A DNA stretch of 64,000 nt, from the NCBI GenBank assembly GCA_964614185.1, contig CAZTKJ010000006.1:1-64000 (forward strand), given 5' to 3'. Positions 51,279-59,832 of this stretch are shown piece after piece. The translations under genes and the position numbers were made by a program. Position 1 is the first letter of the stretch, and every line of letters starts with the position of its first letter. Source of the stretch: Suilimivivens sp964614185. GTDB taxonomy: Bacteria > Bacillota > Clostridia > Lachnospirales > Lachnospiraceae. Below the pieces are notes generated by a model, which worked only from the letters and a program-made list of their open reading frames with translations, made no database searches and was not told the DNA's origin.

Positions 51279-52150
51279 CCTTTCATCCCTCCTCTTGACA
51301 CGCCTTCCATTATTTTTTTCCGGAATGCTAAAAATAGAATAATCAGGGGAACGGAAATTACCACTACTGCCGCCATCATTGCCGGAATGTTTTCACGTCC
51401 AAATCCGTTTTCCCGTATTTCCTGGATTCCGTTTGATACCAGATAGTAATTTTCGTCATCCGTAATAAGCCGGGGCCATACATAGGAATTCCAACATTCT
51501 ATTACTTTTAATATGGTAATGGTTATCAGTGTAGGTTTAGATATAGGTATCATTACCTTTAACAGGTATTTCAGATCTGATGTGCCATCTACTTTTGCCG
51601 CATAATACAGACTGTCCGGTATCTGTTCAAAATTCTCCTTCAGCAGATAAATGTAAAAAACAGAAGTAACGGAAGGCAGGATCAGTCCCGGAAAAGTATT
51701 GCGCATGTTCCAATTGGTAATTGTCACAAAATTGGTAATAATGACCAGCTCATTGGGAATCATCATCAGAGAAAGGAAAAGCAGAAATACTACATTTTTT
51801 CCTTTAAAATCAAGCTTTGCAAAAGCAAAAGCGGCCAGCGTAATGACAAACAGCATGAGAAATGTGGTCACTACCGTGAAGATTGCCGTATTGGCAAGAT
51901 ATCGTCCAAGGGATACGGTAGTAAAAGCATCCCTGTAATTCTGCAGAGTAGGGGAAAGCGTAAAAAACTTCGGAATATACTCCGAGTTATATGCACCATA
52001 ACTTTTCACGGATGTTAAAACCATCCAATAAAAAGGGAATAATACGATCATCCCCCAAAAAGCCAAAAATACATAAGTAAGCACGGTTATGGCTGTTTTA
52101 CGGTTTCTGGCTGCTTTTTCAATTTTTCTGTAATCAATCCTGTTTTCCAT
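51275..52150 (-). CDS. sugar ABC transporter permease (MalG-like)
   Basis: A 291-residue inner-membrane protein with six helices and the EAA-type loop YYAAKVDGTSDLKYLLKVMIPISKPTL that docks on the ATPase. The start at 52150 is supported by AAGAAGG eight bases upstream; the frame extends far upstream but would overlap the MalF-like gene. It forms with the MalF-like subunit the translocation path for a carbohydrate taken from the downstream binding protein. Confidence 0.92.
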   Translation of the reverse strand: MENRIDYRKIEKAARNRKTAITVLTYVFLAFWGMIVLFPFYWMVLTSVKSYGAYNSEYIPKFFTLSPTLQNYRDAFTTVSLGRYLANTAIFTVVTTFLMLFVITLAAFAFAKLDFKGKNVVFLLFLSLMMIPNELVIITNFVTITNWNMRNTFPGLILPSVTSVFYIYLLKENFEQIPDSLYYAAKVDGTSDLKYLLKVMIPISKPTLITITILKVIECWNSYVWPRLITDDENYYLVSNGIQEIRENGFGRENIPAMMAAVVVISVPLIILFLAFRKKIMEGVSRGGMKG

Positions 52151-52163
52151 TCCGGCTACCTTC

Positions 52164-53069
52164 TTAATAATGAACATTTTTCTTACTGATAAGCAAATTA
52201 ATACAGGTAATGGTAAGTACAATGGCAAACAACAGTATTGCCGCTGCCGATGCATAAGAGGGATAACCGCCACTGTCCCCATACAGCATGTCATACACAT
52301 AACCCACAATGGTATTCATCTCTGCCGCATTCAAATTTGTTCCAAACAAAGCAACTACATCACTGTATGCCTTAAAGGCGCCAATAAATCCCGTAATGAT
52401 CAGATAGAAGATCATAGGCGAGATCATGGGCAGAGTAATTCTTGCAAAAGTTCTTATTTTTGATGTTCCGTCTACTCTTGCAGCATTATAGTATTCCTGA
52501 TTTACAGAAGCAAGGGCGCTGGTCAAAATCAAAATCTTAAAAGGCATTACCACCCAGATGGTATAAAAACACAGTACAAACATTTTAGCCCAGTAAGGAC
52601 CGTCAATAAAATCAACGGAACTGCCGCCAAACCAGTTAATGATCAGATTAATAAAACCGTCTGAATATGCCGTCTTTTTAAACAGGATCATAAACACCAG
52701 TCCTACTGCCAGGGTATTAGTCACATAAGGCAGAAAGTAAATGGTCTGAAAAAGATTTCTAAGGGGTTTAATGGCGTTCAGTCCTACGGAAATCAACAGA
52801 GCGATCCCTGTAGACAGCGGTACCGTAATGATTACCAGCAGAAACGTATTTTTAACAGCCTGCAAAAAATACGGGTCATGCAGCACATACGAATAATTAT
52901 ATAAACCAACTCCTAAGTAAGTCTGAGATGCTGAATTATATCCTTCTTCAAAAGAATAAATAAAAACATCAATCAACGGATACACCATGAAGAATCCAAG
53001 AAAAAGAATGGCCGGCAGGAGATACAGCCAGCCCTTTTGACTGCTGTCACTTAATTTTTTTCTTAACAT
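52164..53069 (-). CDS. sugar ABC transporter permease (MalF/UgpA-like)
   Basis: A 301-residue permease with six membrane helices starting LLPAILFLGFFMVYPLID and the conserved coupling loop EYYNAARVDGTSKIRTFARITLPMISP. It is the second gene of the importer operon (ATPase - MalF - MalG - binding protein). The ATG follows GGAATTG; spacing to the ATPase gene is 32 bases. Confidence 0.92.
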   Translation of the reverse strand: MLRKKLSDSSQKGWLYLLPAILFLGFFMVYPLIDVFIYSFEEGYNSASQTYLGVGLYNYSYVLHDPYFLQAVKNTFLLVIITVPLSTGIALLISVGLNAIKPLRNLFQTIYFLPYVTNTLAVGLVFMILFKKTAYSDGFINLIINWFGGSSVDFIDGPYWAKMFVLCFYTIWVVMPFKILILTSALASVNQEYYNAARVDGTSKIRTFARITLPMISPMIFYLIITGFIGAFKAYSDVVALFGTNLNAAEMNTIVGYVYDMLYGDSGGYPSYASAAAILLFAIVLTITCINLLISKKNVHY

Positions 53070-53101
53070 ATCAATTCCATTCCCTTTCTGCTAAAGCGCT
53101 C

Positions 53102-54205
53102 CTACACATAAATCCTCTCTTCTGTTTCTCTGTCAAAAAGGAATACTTTGCGGGGAACTAAGTCAAATCTGACGAAAGCTTCTGCGGCTGTTTCTATAGT
53201 TTCTTTATTTTCTGTACCGATAATGGAACGGATAGTAGGATTTAAAGAAGCCTGATGGGTGGAAACCACACTGATATCACGTCCCATCACTTCCACACCG
53301 CTTAATTTACAGCACAGCGCCCCTTCTTTTTTCAGAATAAAACCTTCCGGTCTGATGGCTGCATAGACCTCCTGATCCTTCGCATTTTCCACATCTAAAA
53401 CAGCATCTTCTCCAATATAAAGCTTCTGATCTTTGATCTGTCCATGAAATACATTGATAGGCGGTGTTCCCAAAAACTTTGCCACAAACAGATTTGCGGG
53501 ATCATCATAAACCTCCTGGGGCTTTCCTATCTGCTGCAGGATGCCGTCTTTCATCACCACAATTCTGTCGGAAATACTCATTGCTTCTTCCTGGTCATGA
53601 GTAACAAAAATAGTGGTAATCTTTGTTTCCTGCTGTATTCTTCTGATTTCTTCCCGGGTTTGCAGCCGCAAACGTGCATCCAGATTAGAAAGGGGTTCAT
53701 CTAATAACAACACTTTAGGCATTTTCACCAGGGCACGGGCAATAGCCACTCTCTGCTGCTGTCCACCTGACAATTCACCGGGTTTACGGTCCATCAGTTC
53801 ACCAATCTGAACAAGTTCTGCCGCTTCATATGCTTTCTTTAACATCTCTTCCTTTGACAGCTTATCTTTTCCCTTCAGATTCTGCAAAGGAAACAGAATA
53901 TTCTGTTTAACCGTCAAATGGGGATAAAGTGCATAATTTTGAAACACTAAACCGATTCCCCTGCTCTCCGGCGGCAGTTCGGTAACATCATCCTCCCCAA
54001 AAAATATCTTTCCACCGGTAGGCTTCTGTAATCCGCTTATGAGATTCAGCGTTGTGCTTTTACCACATCCGGAAGGACCAAGCAGACCAATCAGCTCACC
54101 GTCCGGAATCTCAAAAGTAAAATCATTGACCGCAATCACATCTTCCTTGTTCTTTCTGCCGCGGCCCGGAAATTTTTTTGTCAGATTCCGTAATACAACT
54201 TTCAT
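53102..54205 (-). CDS. sugar ABC transporter ATP-binding protein (UgpC/MsmK type)
   Basis: A 367-residue ATPase. Walker A GPSGCGKST is near residue 38; then come the Q-loop FQNYALYPHLTVKQN, signature LSGGQQQRVAIARAL, Walker B VLLLDEPLSNLDARL, switch His in FVTHDQEEAM, and a C-terminal TOBE regulatory part (about 240-367). It energises a carbohydrate importer. Having its own ATPase inside the operon differs from many Firmicutes that share one MsmK. It begins 17 bases after nrdG, so read-through from nrdD-nrdG is possible. Confidence 0.94.
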   Translation of the reverse strand: MKVVLRNLTKKFPGRGRKNKEDVIAVNDFTFEIPDGELIGLLGPSGCGKSTTLNLISGLQKPTGGKIFFGEDDVTELPPESRGIGLVFQNYALYPHLTVKQNILFPLQNLKGKDKLSKEEMLKKAYEAAELVQIGELMDRKPGELSGGQQQRVAIARALVKMPKVLLLDEPLSNLDARLRLQTREEIRRIQQETKITTIFVTHDQEEAMSISDRIVVMKDGILQQIGKPQEVYDDPANLFVAKFLGTPPINVFHGQIKDQKLYIGEDAVLDVENAKDQEVYAAIRPEGFILKKEGALCCKLSGVEVMGRDISVVSTHQASLNPTIRSIIGTENKETIETAAEAFVRFDLVPRKVFLFDRETEERIYV

Positions 54206-54222
54206 GTACTTTCTCCCTGTCT

Positions 54223-54732
54223 CTAACTTTTCTTTGTTTTTAAAAATTCTGAAAGATCAATAATTCTCTGGTTGGCGGAGCCTCGAAATGCCAGACTGAT
54301 ATCTTTTTTTTCCTCTACAAACTCTCCATCTACAAGAACATCTATCATTTGAAGCATCTCATCTGTACATTCACATCTGGCACATCCCTGCTCACTTAAC
54401 AGGTCGCATTCCAAAGTATACCCCGTATAGCACCAAATGTTCTTCTTAGGATATCGTCTCTTTACTTCTTTTAAAAAGGGAAACAGAACCTTTTGATTTT
54501 CTATTTCAAAAGGCTCTCCTCCCAGCAGAGTAAGTCCTGCAATATATTCCGGCTCAAGGCTCTTTAGGAGCATTTCCTGAACTTCCTTTGTAAAAGGCCT
54601 GCCATAATGGAAATCCCATGTTTCCGGATTAAAGCATCCCTTACAGTGGTGAGTGCATCCGGAAACAAACAAAGACACCCTTACTCCTTCTCCATTTGCT
54701 ATATCATATTGTTTTATTTCTCCATAATTCAT
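54223..54732 (-). CDS. nrdG: anaerobic ribonucleotide reductase activating protein
   Basis: A 169-residue radical-SAM enzyme with the [4Fe-4S] motif CTHHCKGC (C-x3-C-x2-C, about 26-33), the TLLGGEPFE glycine motif and the YTGYTLE block. It creates the glycyl radical of NrdD. Its ATG follows the nrdD stop with no spacing (TAAATG), so activase and reductase are translated together. Confidence 0.95.
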   Translation of the reverse strand: MNYGEIKQYDIANGEGVRVSLFVSGCTHHCKGCFNPETWDFHYGRPFTKEVQEMLLKSLEPEYIAGLTLLGGEPFEIENQKVLFPFLKEVKRRYPKKNIWCYTGYTLECDLLSEQGCARCECTDEMLQMIDVLVDGEFVEEKKDISLAFRGSANQRIIDLSEFLKTKKS

Positions 54733-56889
54733 TTAAAGATGTAACACCCTTTCCTTGATTTCCTGAGTTCTTCCCTGATTCCAGAACTGGGTGCCGATAT
54801 AGCCGCAGGTTCTCCTTGCCACATTCAAAGTATTCTGGTCACGGTTGCCGCACTTGGGACATTCCCAAACCAGCTTGCCGTCATCTTCTACTATCTGTAT
54901 TTCCCCACTATAACCACAGCATTGACAATAGTCACTCTTCGTATTTAGTTCTGCATACATAATATTATCATAAATGAACTGTATGATACTTAAAACTGCA
55001 GGAATATTATTCTGCATATTAGGCACTTCTACATAGCTGATGGCGCCGCCTGTAGATAATGCCTGAAAATCAGCTTCAAATTTCAGTTTTGAAAATGCAT
55101 CAATAGGTTCCGTCACTTTCACATGATAACTGTTAGTAATATAGCCTTTATCCGTTACTCCTTCAATGATTCCGAAACGTCTCTGGAGACATTTTGCAAA
55201 TTTATAAGTAGTGCTTTCAATGGGCGAACCATAAATACTGAAAGCAATATTGGTCTTTTCCTTCCATTTATCACAGGCTTCATTCATATACCTCATCACC
55301 TGAAGGGCAAAAGGCTTGGCCTCCGGATCTGTATGGGACTTCCCGGTCATATATTTCACACATTCACATAGTCCGGCATATCCCAAGGAGATGGTAGAAT
55401 ATCCGCCATACAGAAGTTTATCAATAGGCTCTCCCTTTTCCAGTCTTGCAAGTGCGCCGTACTGCCATAAAATAGGGGCAGCATCTGAAAGAGTTCCTTT
55501 CAGTCGGTTATGACGGTGCAGCAATGCGCTGTAACAAAGCTCTAAACGTTCATCAAACACCTGCCAGAATTTATCCATATCACCGTGGGAAGAAAGAGCC
55601 ACATCTACCAGATTAATAGTTACAACACCTTGGTTAAATCTTCCGTAAAACTTGTAGTTTCCATTTTCATCTTTCCAGGGAGACAATGCGCTCCTGCATC
55701 CCATAACAGGAAAACAGTTCCCCTCTTTAAGCTCTTTCATCTTCTTTTCTGAAATGTAATCGGGAACAAGCCTCTTGGCCGTGCACTTAGCAGCCAGCTC
55801 TGTGAGGTAGAAATATTCTGTTCCTTCTTTGATATTGTCCTCTTCCAATACATAGATCAGCTTAGGGAAAGCCGGTGTAATATAAGTACCCTGCTCATTT
55901 TTAACACCCCGGATACGCTGGTTTAACATCTCTTCAATTACTAAGGCAAGATCCTCCTTCTCCTGCTGGCTTTTGGTCTCATTCAGATACATAAATACCG
56001 TAAGGAAAGGAGCCTGTCCATTGGTAGTCATCAATGTGATCACCTGATACTGAATGATCTGGACGCCTCTTTTAATTTCTTTGCGCAGATGATTTTCCAC
56101 TATTTGATCAATGATTTCTTCTGAGGGCATATTTCCCATAGTCCTGGCGTCTTCTATTACTTCTTTTTTGATTTTTTCCCTTGAGATTTGCACAAAAGGC
56201 ACCAAATGAGTCAGAGAAATACTCTGCCCGCCGTACTGATTACTTGCCACCTGCGCAATGATCTGCATGGCAATATTGCATGCTGTAGAAAAGCTATGGG
56301 GCTTATCAATAAAAGTCTCACTGATTACCGTACCATTCTGCAGCATATCCTCTAAATTGACAAGATCGCAGTTATGCATATGCTGTGCAAAATAATCTGC
56401 ATCATGAAAATGAATCAATCCTTCCTGATCTGCTTTTACAATATTTTCAGGCAGTAAAAGACGTTTGGTTAAATCCTTGCTGACCTCTCCTGCCATATAG
56501 TCACGCTGTACACTGTTAATAATAGGATCTTTATTGGAGTTTTCCTGAAGCACTTCTTCATTATTGCACTCAATTAACGATAAGATTCTGTCATCTGTGG
56601 TGTTGCTTTTTCTGATAAGAGATCTGGTATAACGGTACTTTACGTAACACCGGGCTACGTTAAAAGCTCCCTGAGCCATGATCTGGTTCTCTACCATATC
56701 CTGCATTTCCTCTACGGAAATGGCACGGTTCATCTTGGTACACTTAAAATTGATATATTCGGCAATCTCTTCAATCTGCTCTTCAGACAACTCCTCTCTT
56801 GGAGCTGCTTTATTAGCCTTTGCAATTGCAGCTACAATCTTTTTCACATCAAAATTTACTTCTGAACCGTTTCTTTTAATAACCTTCAT
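54733..56889 (-). CDS. nrdD: anaerobic ribonucleoside-triphosphate reductase
   Basis: A 718-residue class III reductase making dNTPs without oxygen. The N-terminal ATP-cone (MKVIKRNGSEVNFDVKKI, about 1-95) gives allosteric control. The catalytic barrel includes LIHFHDADYF and the Asn/Cys-rich CNIAMQIIAQVASNQYGG. The zinc ribbon CQCC...CPKC is near 665-690 and the glycyl radical loop RRTCGYIGTQF near 695. It heads the nrdD-nrdG unit; the upstream region has a hairpin, an inverted repeat and an NrdR-box-like site, and a Crp/Fnr regulator is divergently encoded. Confidence 0.97.
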   Translation of the reverse strand: MKVIKRNGSEVNFDVKKIVAAIAKANKAAPREELSEEQIEEIAEYINFKCTKMNRAISVEEMQDMVENQIMAQGAFNVARCYVKYRYTRSLIRKSNTTDDRILSLIECNNEEVLQENSNKDPIINSVQRDYMAGEVSKDLTKRLLLPENIVKADQEGLIHFHDADYFAQHMHNCDLVNLEDMLQNGTVISETFIDKPHSFSTACNIAMQIIAQVASNQYGGQSISLTHLVPFVQISREKIKKEVIEDARTMGNMPSEEIIDQIVENHLRKEIKRGVQIIQYQVITLMTTNGQAPFLTVFMYLNETKSQQEKEDLALVIEEMLNQRIRGVKNEQGTYITPAFPKLIYVLEEDNIKEGTEYFYLTELAAKCTAKRLVPDYISEKKMKELKEGNCFPVMGCRSALSPWKDENGNYKFYGRFNQGVVTINLVDVALSSHGDMDKFWQVFDERLELCYSALLHRHNRLKGTLSDAAPILWQYGALARLEKGEPIDKLLYGGYSTISLGYAGLCECVKYMTGKSHTDPEAKPFALQVMRYMNEACDKWKEKTNIAFSIYGSPIESTTYKFAKCLQRRFGIIEGVTDKGYITNSYHVKVTEPIDAFSKLKFEADFQALSTGGAISYVEVPNMQNNIPAVLSIIQFIYDNIMYAELNTKSDYCQCCGYSGEIQIVEDDGKLVWECPKCGNRDQNTLNVARRTCGYIGTQFWNQGRTQEIKERVLHL

Positions 56890-56937
56890 GAAATCAAAAC
56901 CCCTCCTGGATAAATATCACCAACGCAATGGTAATGC

Positions 56938-56972
56938 TAAAAGCAAATGCCGCTTCGCGGCGCTTGCTTTTA
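56938..56972. repeat. GC-cored hairpin upstream of nrdD
   Basis: TAAAAGCAAATGCCGC (56938-56953) pairs with GCGGCGCTTGCTTTTA (56957-56972) over 16 positions, with one G-U and one A-C mismatch, tri-loop TTC. It lies in the nrdD 5' leader and is followed by a T-run on the plus strand, so it may be a leader hairpin or a terminator for plus-strand noise. Confidence 0.5.
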
Positions 56973-56987
56973 TGCTGGTAAGTTACA

Positions 56988-57009
56988 TTTTGCCATAGCA
57001 TTGGCAAAA
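56988..57009. promoter_or_regulatory. 8-bp inverted repeat (regulator site)
   Basis: TTTTGCCA (56988-56995) and TGGCAAAA (57002-57009) with a six-base spacer form a 22-bp dyad in the nrdD/Crp-Fnr intergenic region, the geometry of a Crp/Fnr-family dimer site but with a non-canonical sequence. Confidence 0.45.
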
Positions 57010-57042
57010 AAGCTGTTGCATATCCCACAATTTTAAATTAAA

Positions 57043-57058
57043 ATACAATATATAGTAT
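57043..57058. promoter_or_regulatory. NrdR-box-like site
   Basis: ATACAATATATAGTAT at 57043-57058 agrees with 14 of 16 positions of the ACACWATATATWGTGT consensus of the ribonucleotide reductase repressor NrdR. It lies 155 bases upstream of nrdD and just before the divergent regulator gene; a second, weaker half about 31 bases away is doubtful. Confidence 0.45.
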
Positions 57059-57082
57059 TTTTTCAAGGAGAAATTTCAATAT

Positions 57083-57727
57083 ATGGACGATAAAAACCAT
57101 TATTTTTTAGATGATCAGACCCTTTCCACCGTAATAAAGGAGCTTAATCCTATCATTAAAAAATATAATCGCGGAGAAATATTGTTTAAACAGACTACGG
57201 AGAAAAACAGATTTTGTATTCTCCTTAGCGGTGTTGCTTATCTGGAGGTGGCAAATGAATATGACACCAAGCAGATTCTGGAATATTTTACAAAGGGCCA
57301 GATATTATGTCCCGATATGATCATCCGTCCCCGCAACGGCAATTGTTATATTATTGCCAAGTATCCTTGTGCTATTGCCTATATAGATCCATTTAAGGGA
57401 GAAAAAAGCAGGCAGAACCGTCAAAACGGATGTCTTGACTATCTGACTGCTTTTATTTTCCGCTCTTCTTTATACTTCACCCAGCAGCACTGCCACATTC
57501 TGCAGCAAAAAACCATCCGAAGTAAACTTCTTACTTTCCTGTACTGCCAGGCGGAACGTCAGAATTCCTTTTCTGTTTATCTCCCCATCCCCTATTCGGA
57601 TTTGGCTGATTATCTGGCTGTTGACAGAAGCACTCTCATGAAAGAAATCAGCCGGCTCTGTGCAGAAAGCCTGATTGAAAAGAAATCCCGGCAGATTACC
57701 TTATTGTCTACCAATCTTTATTCCTGA
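57083..57727 (+). CDS. Crp/Fnr family transcription regulator
   Basis: A 214-residue regulator: an N-terminal cyclic-nucleotide-binding-like beta-barrel (about 30-110, RGEILFKQTTEKNRFCILLSG), dimer helix (120-150) and C-terminal winged HTH (PYSDLADYLAVDRSTLMKEISRL, about 170-195). Four cysteines are present but not in the N-terminal FNR cluster arrangement, so direct oxygen sensing is not indicated. AAGGAG precedes ATG by 14 bases, rather far. Divergent from nrdD and separated by a 22-bp dyad, it is the best candidate for control of nrdD-nrdG and perhaps the importer. Its 3' end overlaps the ABC-2 permease gene tail by 20 bases. Confidence 0.85.
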   Translation: MDDKNHYFLDDQTLSTVIKELNPIIKKYNRGEILFKQTTEKNRFCILLSGVAYLEVANEYDTKQILEYFTKGQILCPDMIIRPRNGNCYIIAKYPCAIAYIDPFKGEKSRQNRQNGCLDYLTAFIFRSSLYFTQQHCHILQQKTIRSKLLTFLYCQAERQNSFSVYLPIPYSDLADYLAVDRSTLMKEISRLCAESLIEKKSRQITLLSTNLYS

Positions 57728-58364
57728 TGATCCTTAAGGAGATTCTATAAGATATTGTGAGCAACAGCATACAGATTCCTATAATACTCAGGCTCCGGAG
57801 ACTTGCACTTTGCATAAGAACATTGTCTGTAGCATTTTTCAGGAGTACTGATTTCGACAGTGTATACGCTTTAAACCACCCTACCGCGATCCCTGATAGT
57901 CCAAACATGGTTGCCATAAGGACATATCTGGCTTTTTCCATCCCCACCTTAAAAGAAGCAGGCAGCATAACAGCATAGCCTACAGTAAACATTAATATAG
58001 GCGTCAAAAGACCATCTATCCCTGTAGTAAAATTTTCTGCATGAAAAAGCAGCTCAGAGATCCATCTGACCAATAGTCCCATAATAAGTCCCGCACCCAT
58101 GGTCAAAACCAGCAGCACGTATTTTTCCCTTGCCAGATTTTTTGCTCCTGCCGGAGTGGTAAGAACCCATTTGTCAAAATGTACTGTTTCATCGATAGAC
58201 AGCGTGCTGATTACCAGCATACTGCATATTATAACAAGATACATGGCCACTATGGACAAATCTTTCATTATGAAAGATAAGAACAGTATTAATGCCAATA
58301 TAATCCCATAATGCTTTTCAAATCCCCGTATTATATATAAGTCTTTTAACAGTAATCCCTTCAT
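57708..58364 (-). CDS. ABC-2 type transporter permease
   Basis: A 218-residue membrane protein with six hydrophobic segments (KDLYIIRGFEKHYGIILALILF at the start; others near 35-55, 90-105, 125-140, 155-172 and 190-208), the typical small ABC-2 permease. It works with the ATPase encoded just upstream, whose stop overlaps this ATG by four bases. A GntR regulator heads the unit, a layout typical of YtrA-type antibiotic-responsive exporters. The gene's last 20 bases overlap the 3' end of the convergent Crp/Fnr gene. Confidence 0.8.
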   Translation of the reverse strand: MKGLLLKDLYIIRGFEKHYGIILALILFLSFIMKDLSIVAMYLVIICSMLVISTLSIDETVHFDKWVLTTPAGAKNLAREKYVLLVLTMGAGLIMGLLVRWISELLFHAENFTTGIDGLLTPILMFTVGYAVMLPASFKVGMEKARYVLMATMFGLSGIAVGWFKAYTLSKSVLLKNATDNVLMQSASLRSLSIIGICMLLLTISYRISLRIIRNKDW

Positions 58365-59290
58365 GATGCATACCCTTCCTTTCTCCTGTCTTTGATTCCG
58401 TTTTTTGCCATATAAATTAAAATATCTTCTATTTGGATTTTATCCAGCACCGGGTGAGGATCTTTATGAGACTCCATCAGCGCTTCCAGACCACCTTTTT
58501 CAAAAACAGTTCTGTCACGGACAAGTACGCTGGTCTCATAAGCATTTTCCCATTTCCCTACTACTATTTCTTCCGGAATCTTCTCTGCTTGTCCTTTACT
58601 GCAGCGTACAATTCCATAACGATAAATCAATTCGTCTTTATTTTCATAAAGCAGGAGACTGCCCTCATGAATCAACATAATATAATCCGCTATTTTTTCT
58701 ATATCAGAAGTAATATGGGAAGAAATAAAAACAGCATGTTCTTCCTCTTCCACAAATTCCCTGAAAATATCAAGTATCTCACTTCTGACTACCGGATCCA
58801 GTCCGCTGGTACCTTCATCTAGAATAAGGATCCTGCTGTCATGTGACAATGCCACGGCAATTGAAAGCTTCATTTTCATTCCCTTTGACAGATCCTTTAT
58901 CTTCTTATTCAAAGGGATCTTCCATTGATCTGCATAGGAATAAAATCTGTCCTCTTTCCATGTCTTATAAATATATTTCATGGCATTGTTAATGTTTTTT
59001 GCTTTAAGACCTACCGGAAAATTACACTCATCAAAAACTACTCCTATCTGTTCCTTCCAGTCATCACCGCTCTTTTTATTCATCACATCATTTCCTGCTA
59101 TATAAGCCTCACCTTCTTCTACCGACAAAAGTCCCAGCATGGCTTTAATGGTAACGCTTTTACCGGCTCCGTTTTCACCGATAAATCCTACTACAGATCC
59201 CCATGGGATTTGAAAACTGATATGATCCAGTAAAAATCCCTCATATCGTTTAGTCAGATTCTTTACCTCTACTGCGTTTTGTCCATTCAT
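58361..59290 (-). CDS. ABC transporter ATP-binding protein
   Basis: A 309-residue ATPase of the ABC-2 exporter class. Walker A is GENGAGKSVT (about 36-45), signature LSKGMKMKLSIAVALS, Walker B ILILDEGTSGLD, and the switch His sits in FISSHITSD, followed by an 80-residue C-terminal extension. It pairs with the ABC-2 permease to expel a drug, peptide or lipid. It starts two bases after the GntR stop. Confidence 0.92.
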   Translation of the reverse strand: MNGQNAVEVKNLTKRYEGFLLDHISFQIPWGSVVGFIGENGAGKSVTIKAMLGLLSVEEGEAYIAGNDVMNKKSGDDWKEQIGVVFDECNFPVGLKAKNINNAMKYIYKTWKEDRFYSYADQWKIPLNKKIKDLSKGMKMKLSIAVALSHDSRILILDEGTSGLDPVVRSEILDIFREFVEEEEHAVFISSHITSDIEKIADYIMLIHEGSLLLYENKDELIYRYGIVRCSKGQAEKIPEEIVVGKWENAYETSVLVRDRTVFEKGGLEALMESHKDPHPVLDKIQIEDILIYMAKNGIKDRRKEGYAS

Positions 59291-59292
59291 TT

Positions 59293-59667
59293 CTATCCCT
59301 CCTGATATAAAATATCTATCATTTCTTCTATTTCCATACGTTCAATTCCACTTTGTCCGGCTAAAGCAACTGCTTCCGACAGCAGATTCTCTATCTGTTT
59401 CAGTTTTTCTTCCCGTATAAGCCTTGTATCTGCTGCTCTGACAAAGCTCCCTTTTCCCACTATAGTTGTTATGAACCCATCACGCTCCAAGTCTTCGTAT
59501 GCTCTTTTAGTGGTGATGACGCTGATTCTCAATTCCTTAGCCAGCGTCCTCATGGAAGGCAGTGCATCTCCTTCTTTTAACTGACCGTTCATCACCATAT
59601 TCTTGATCTGCCCTGTGATCTGCTCATAAATAGGCTGATTACCGGAATTGCTGATTATAATATTCAT
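59293..59667 (-). CDS. GntR family regulator, YtrA type
   Basis: A 124-residue protein: an N-terminal winged helix (PIYEQITGQIKNMVMNGQLKEGDALPSMRTLAKELRIS, with the recognition helix ITTKRAYEDLERDGF) and a short C-terminal helical dimerisation part, with no large effector domain. This is the YtrA subfamily, which represses linked ABC exporters. The start is the ATG at 59667 (MNIIIS). A palindrome overlapping its promoter at 59719-59752 suggests autoregulation. Confidence 0.9.
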   Translation of the reverse strand: MNIIISNSGNQPIYEQITGQIKNMVMNGQLKEGDALPSMRTLAKELRISVITTKRAYEDLERDGFITTIVGKGSFVRAADTRLIREEKLKQIENLLSEAVALAGQSGIERMEIEEMIDILYQEG

Positions 59668-59718
59668 GGGTATGTCTATTCTCCTTTCTGCACTGTAAAT
59701 TGATTTTCTTGCCTTATA

Positions 59719-59752
59719 TATTGTATATATCATATATGCACAATATTGTCAA
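59719..59752 (-). promoter_or_regulatory. promoter and operator of the GntR-ABC operon
   Basis: Minus strand TTGACA (59747-59752), 17-base spacer, TATATA (59724-59729). Overlapping it is a dyad with outer arms TATTGT (59719-59724) and ACAATA (59740-59745) around an ATATAT-C-ATATAT core, a likely binding site for the GntR protein. Confidence 0.6.
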
Positions 59753-59763
59753 TATGTTTTTTC

Positions 59764-59792
59764 TTGACATTCCCCGCTTTCTGCGATAGCAT
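59764..59792 (+). promoter_or_regulatory. promoter of the MATE gene
   Basis: TTGACA (59764-59769), 17-base spacer, TAGCAT (59787-59792). It lies 12 bases from the divergent GntR promoter, so one operator could affect both. Confidence 0.55.
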
Positions 59793-59832
59793 AGGAATAT
59801 CCGTCAAAAGGCGGTAAATGGAGGCTTAGATC

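Noticed and set aside
57012..57027. Second NrdR box about 31 bases from the first
   Set aside because: Too few matches to the consensus to be claimed.
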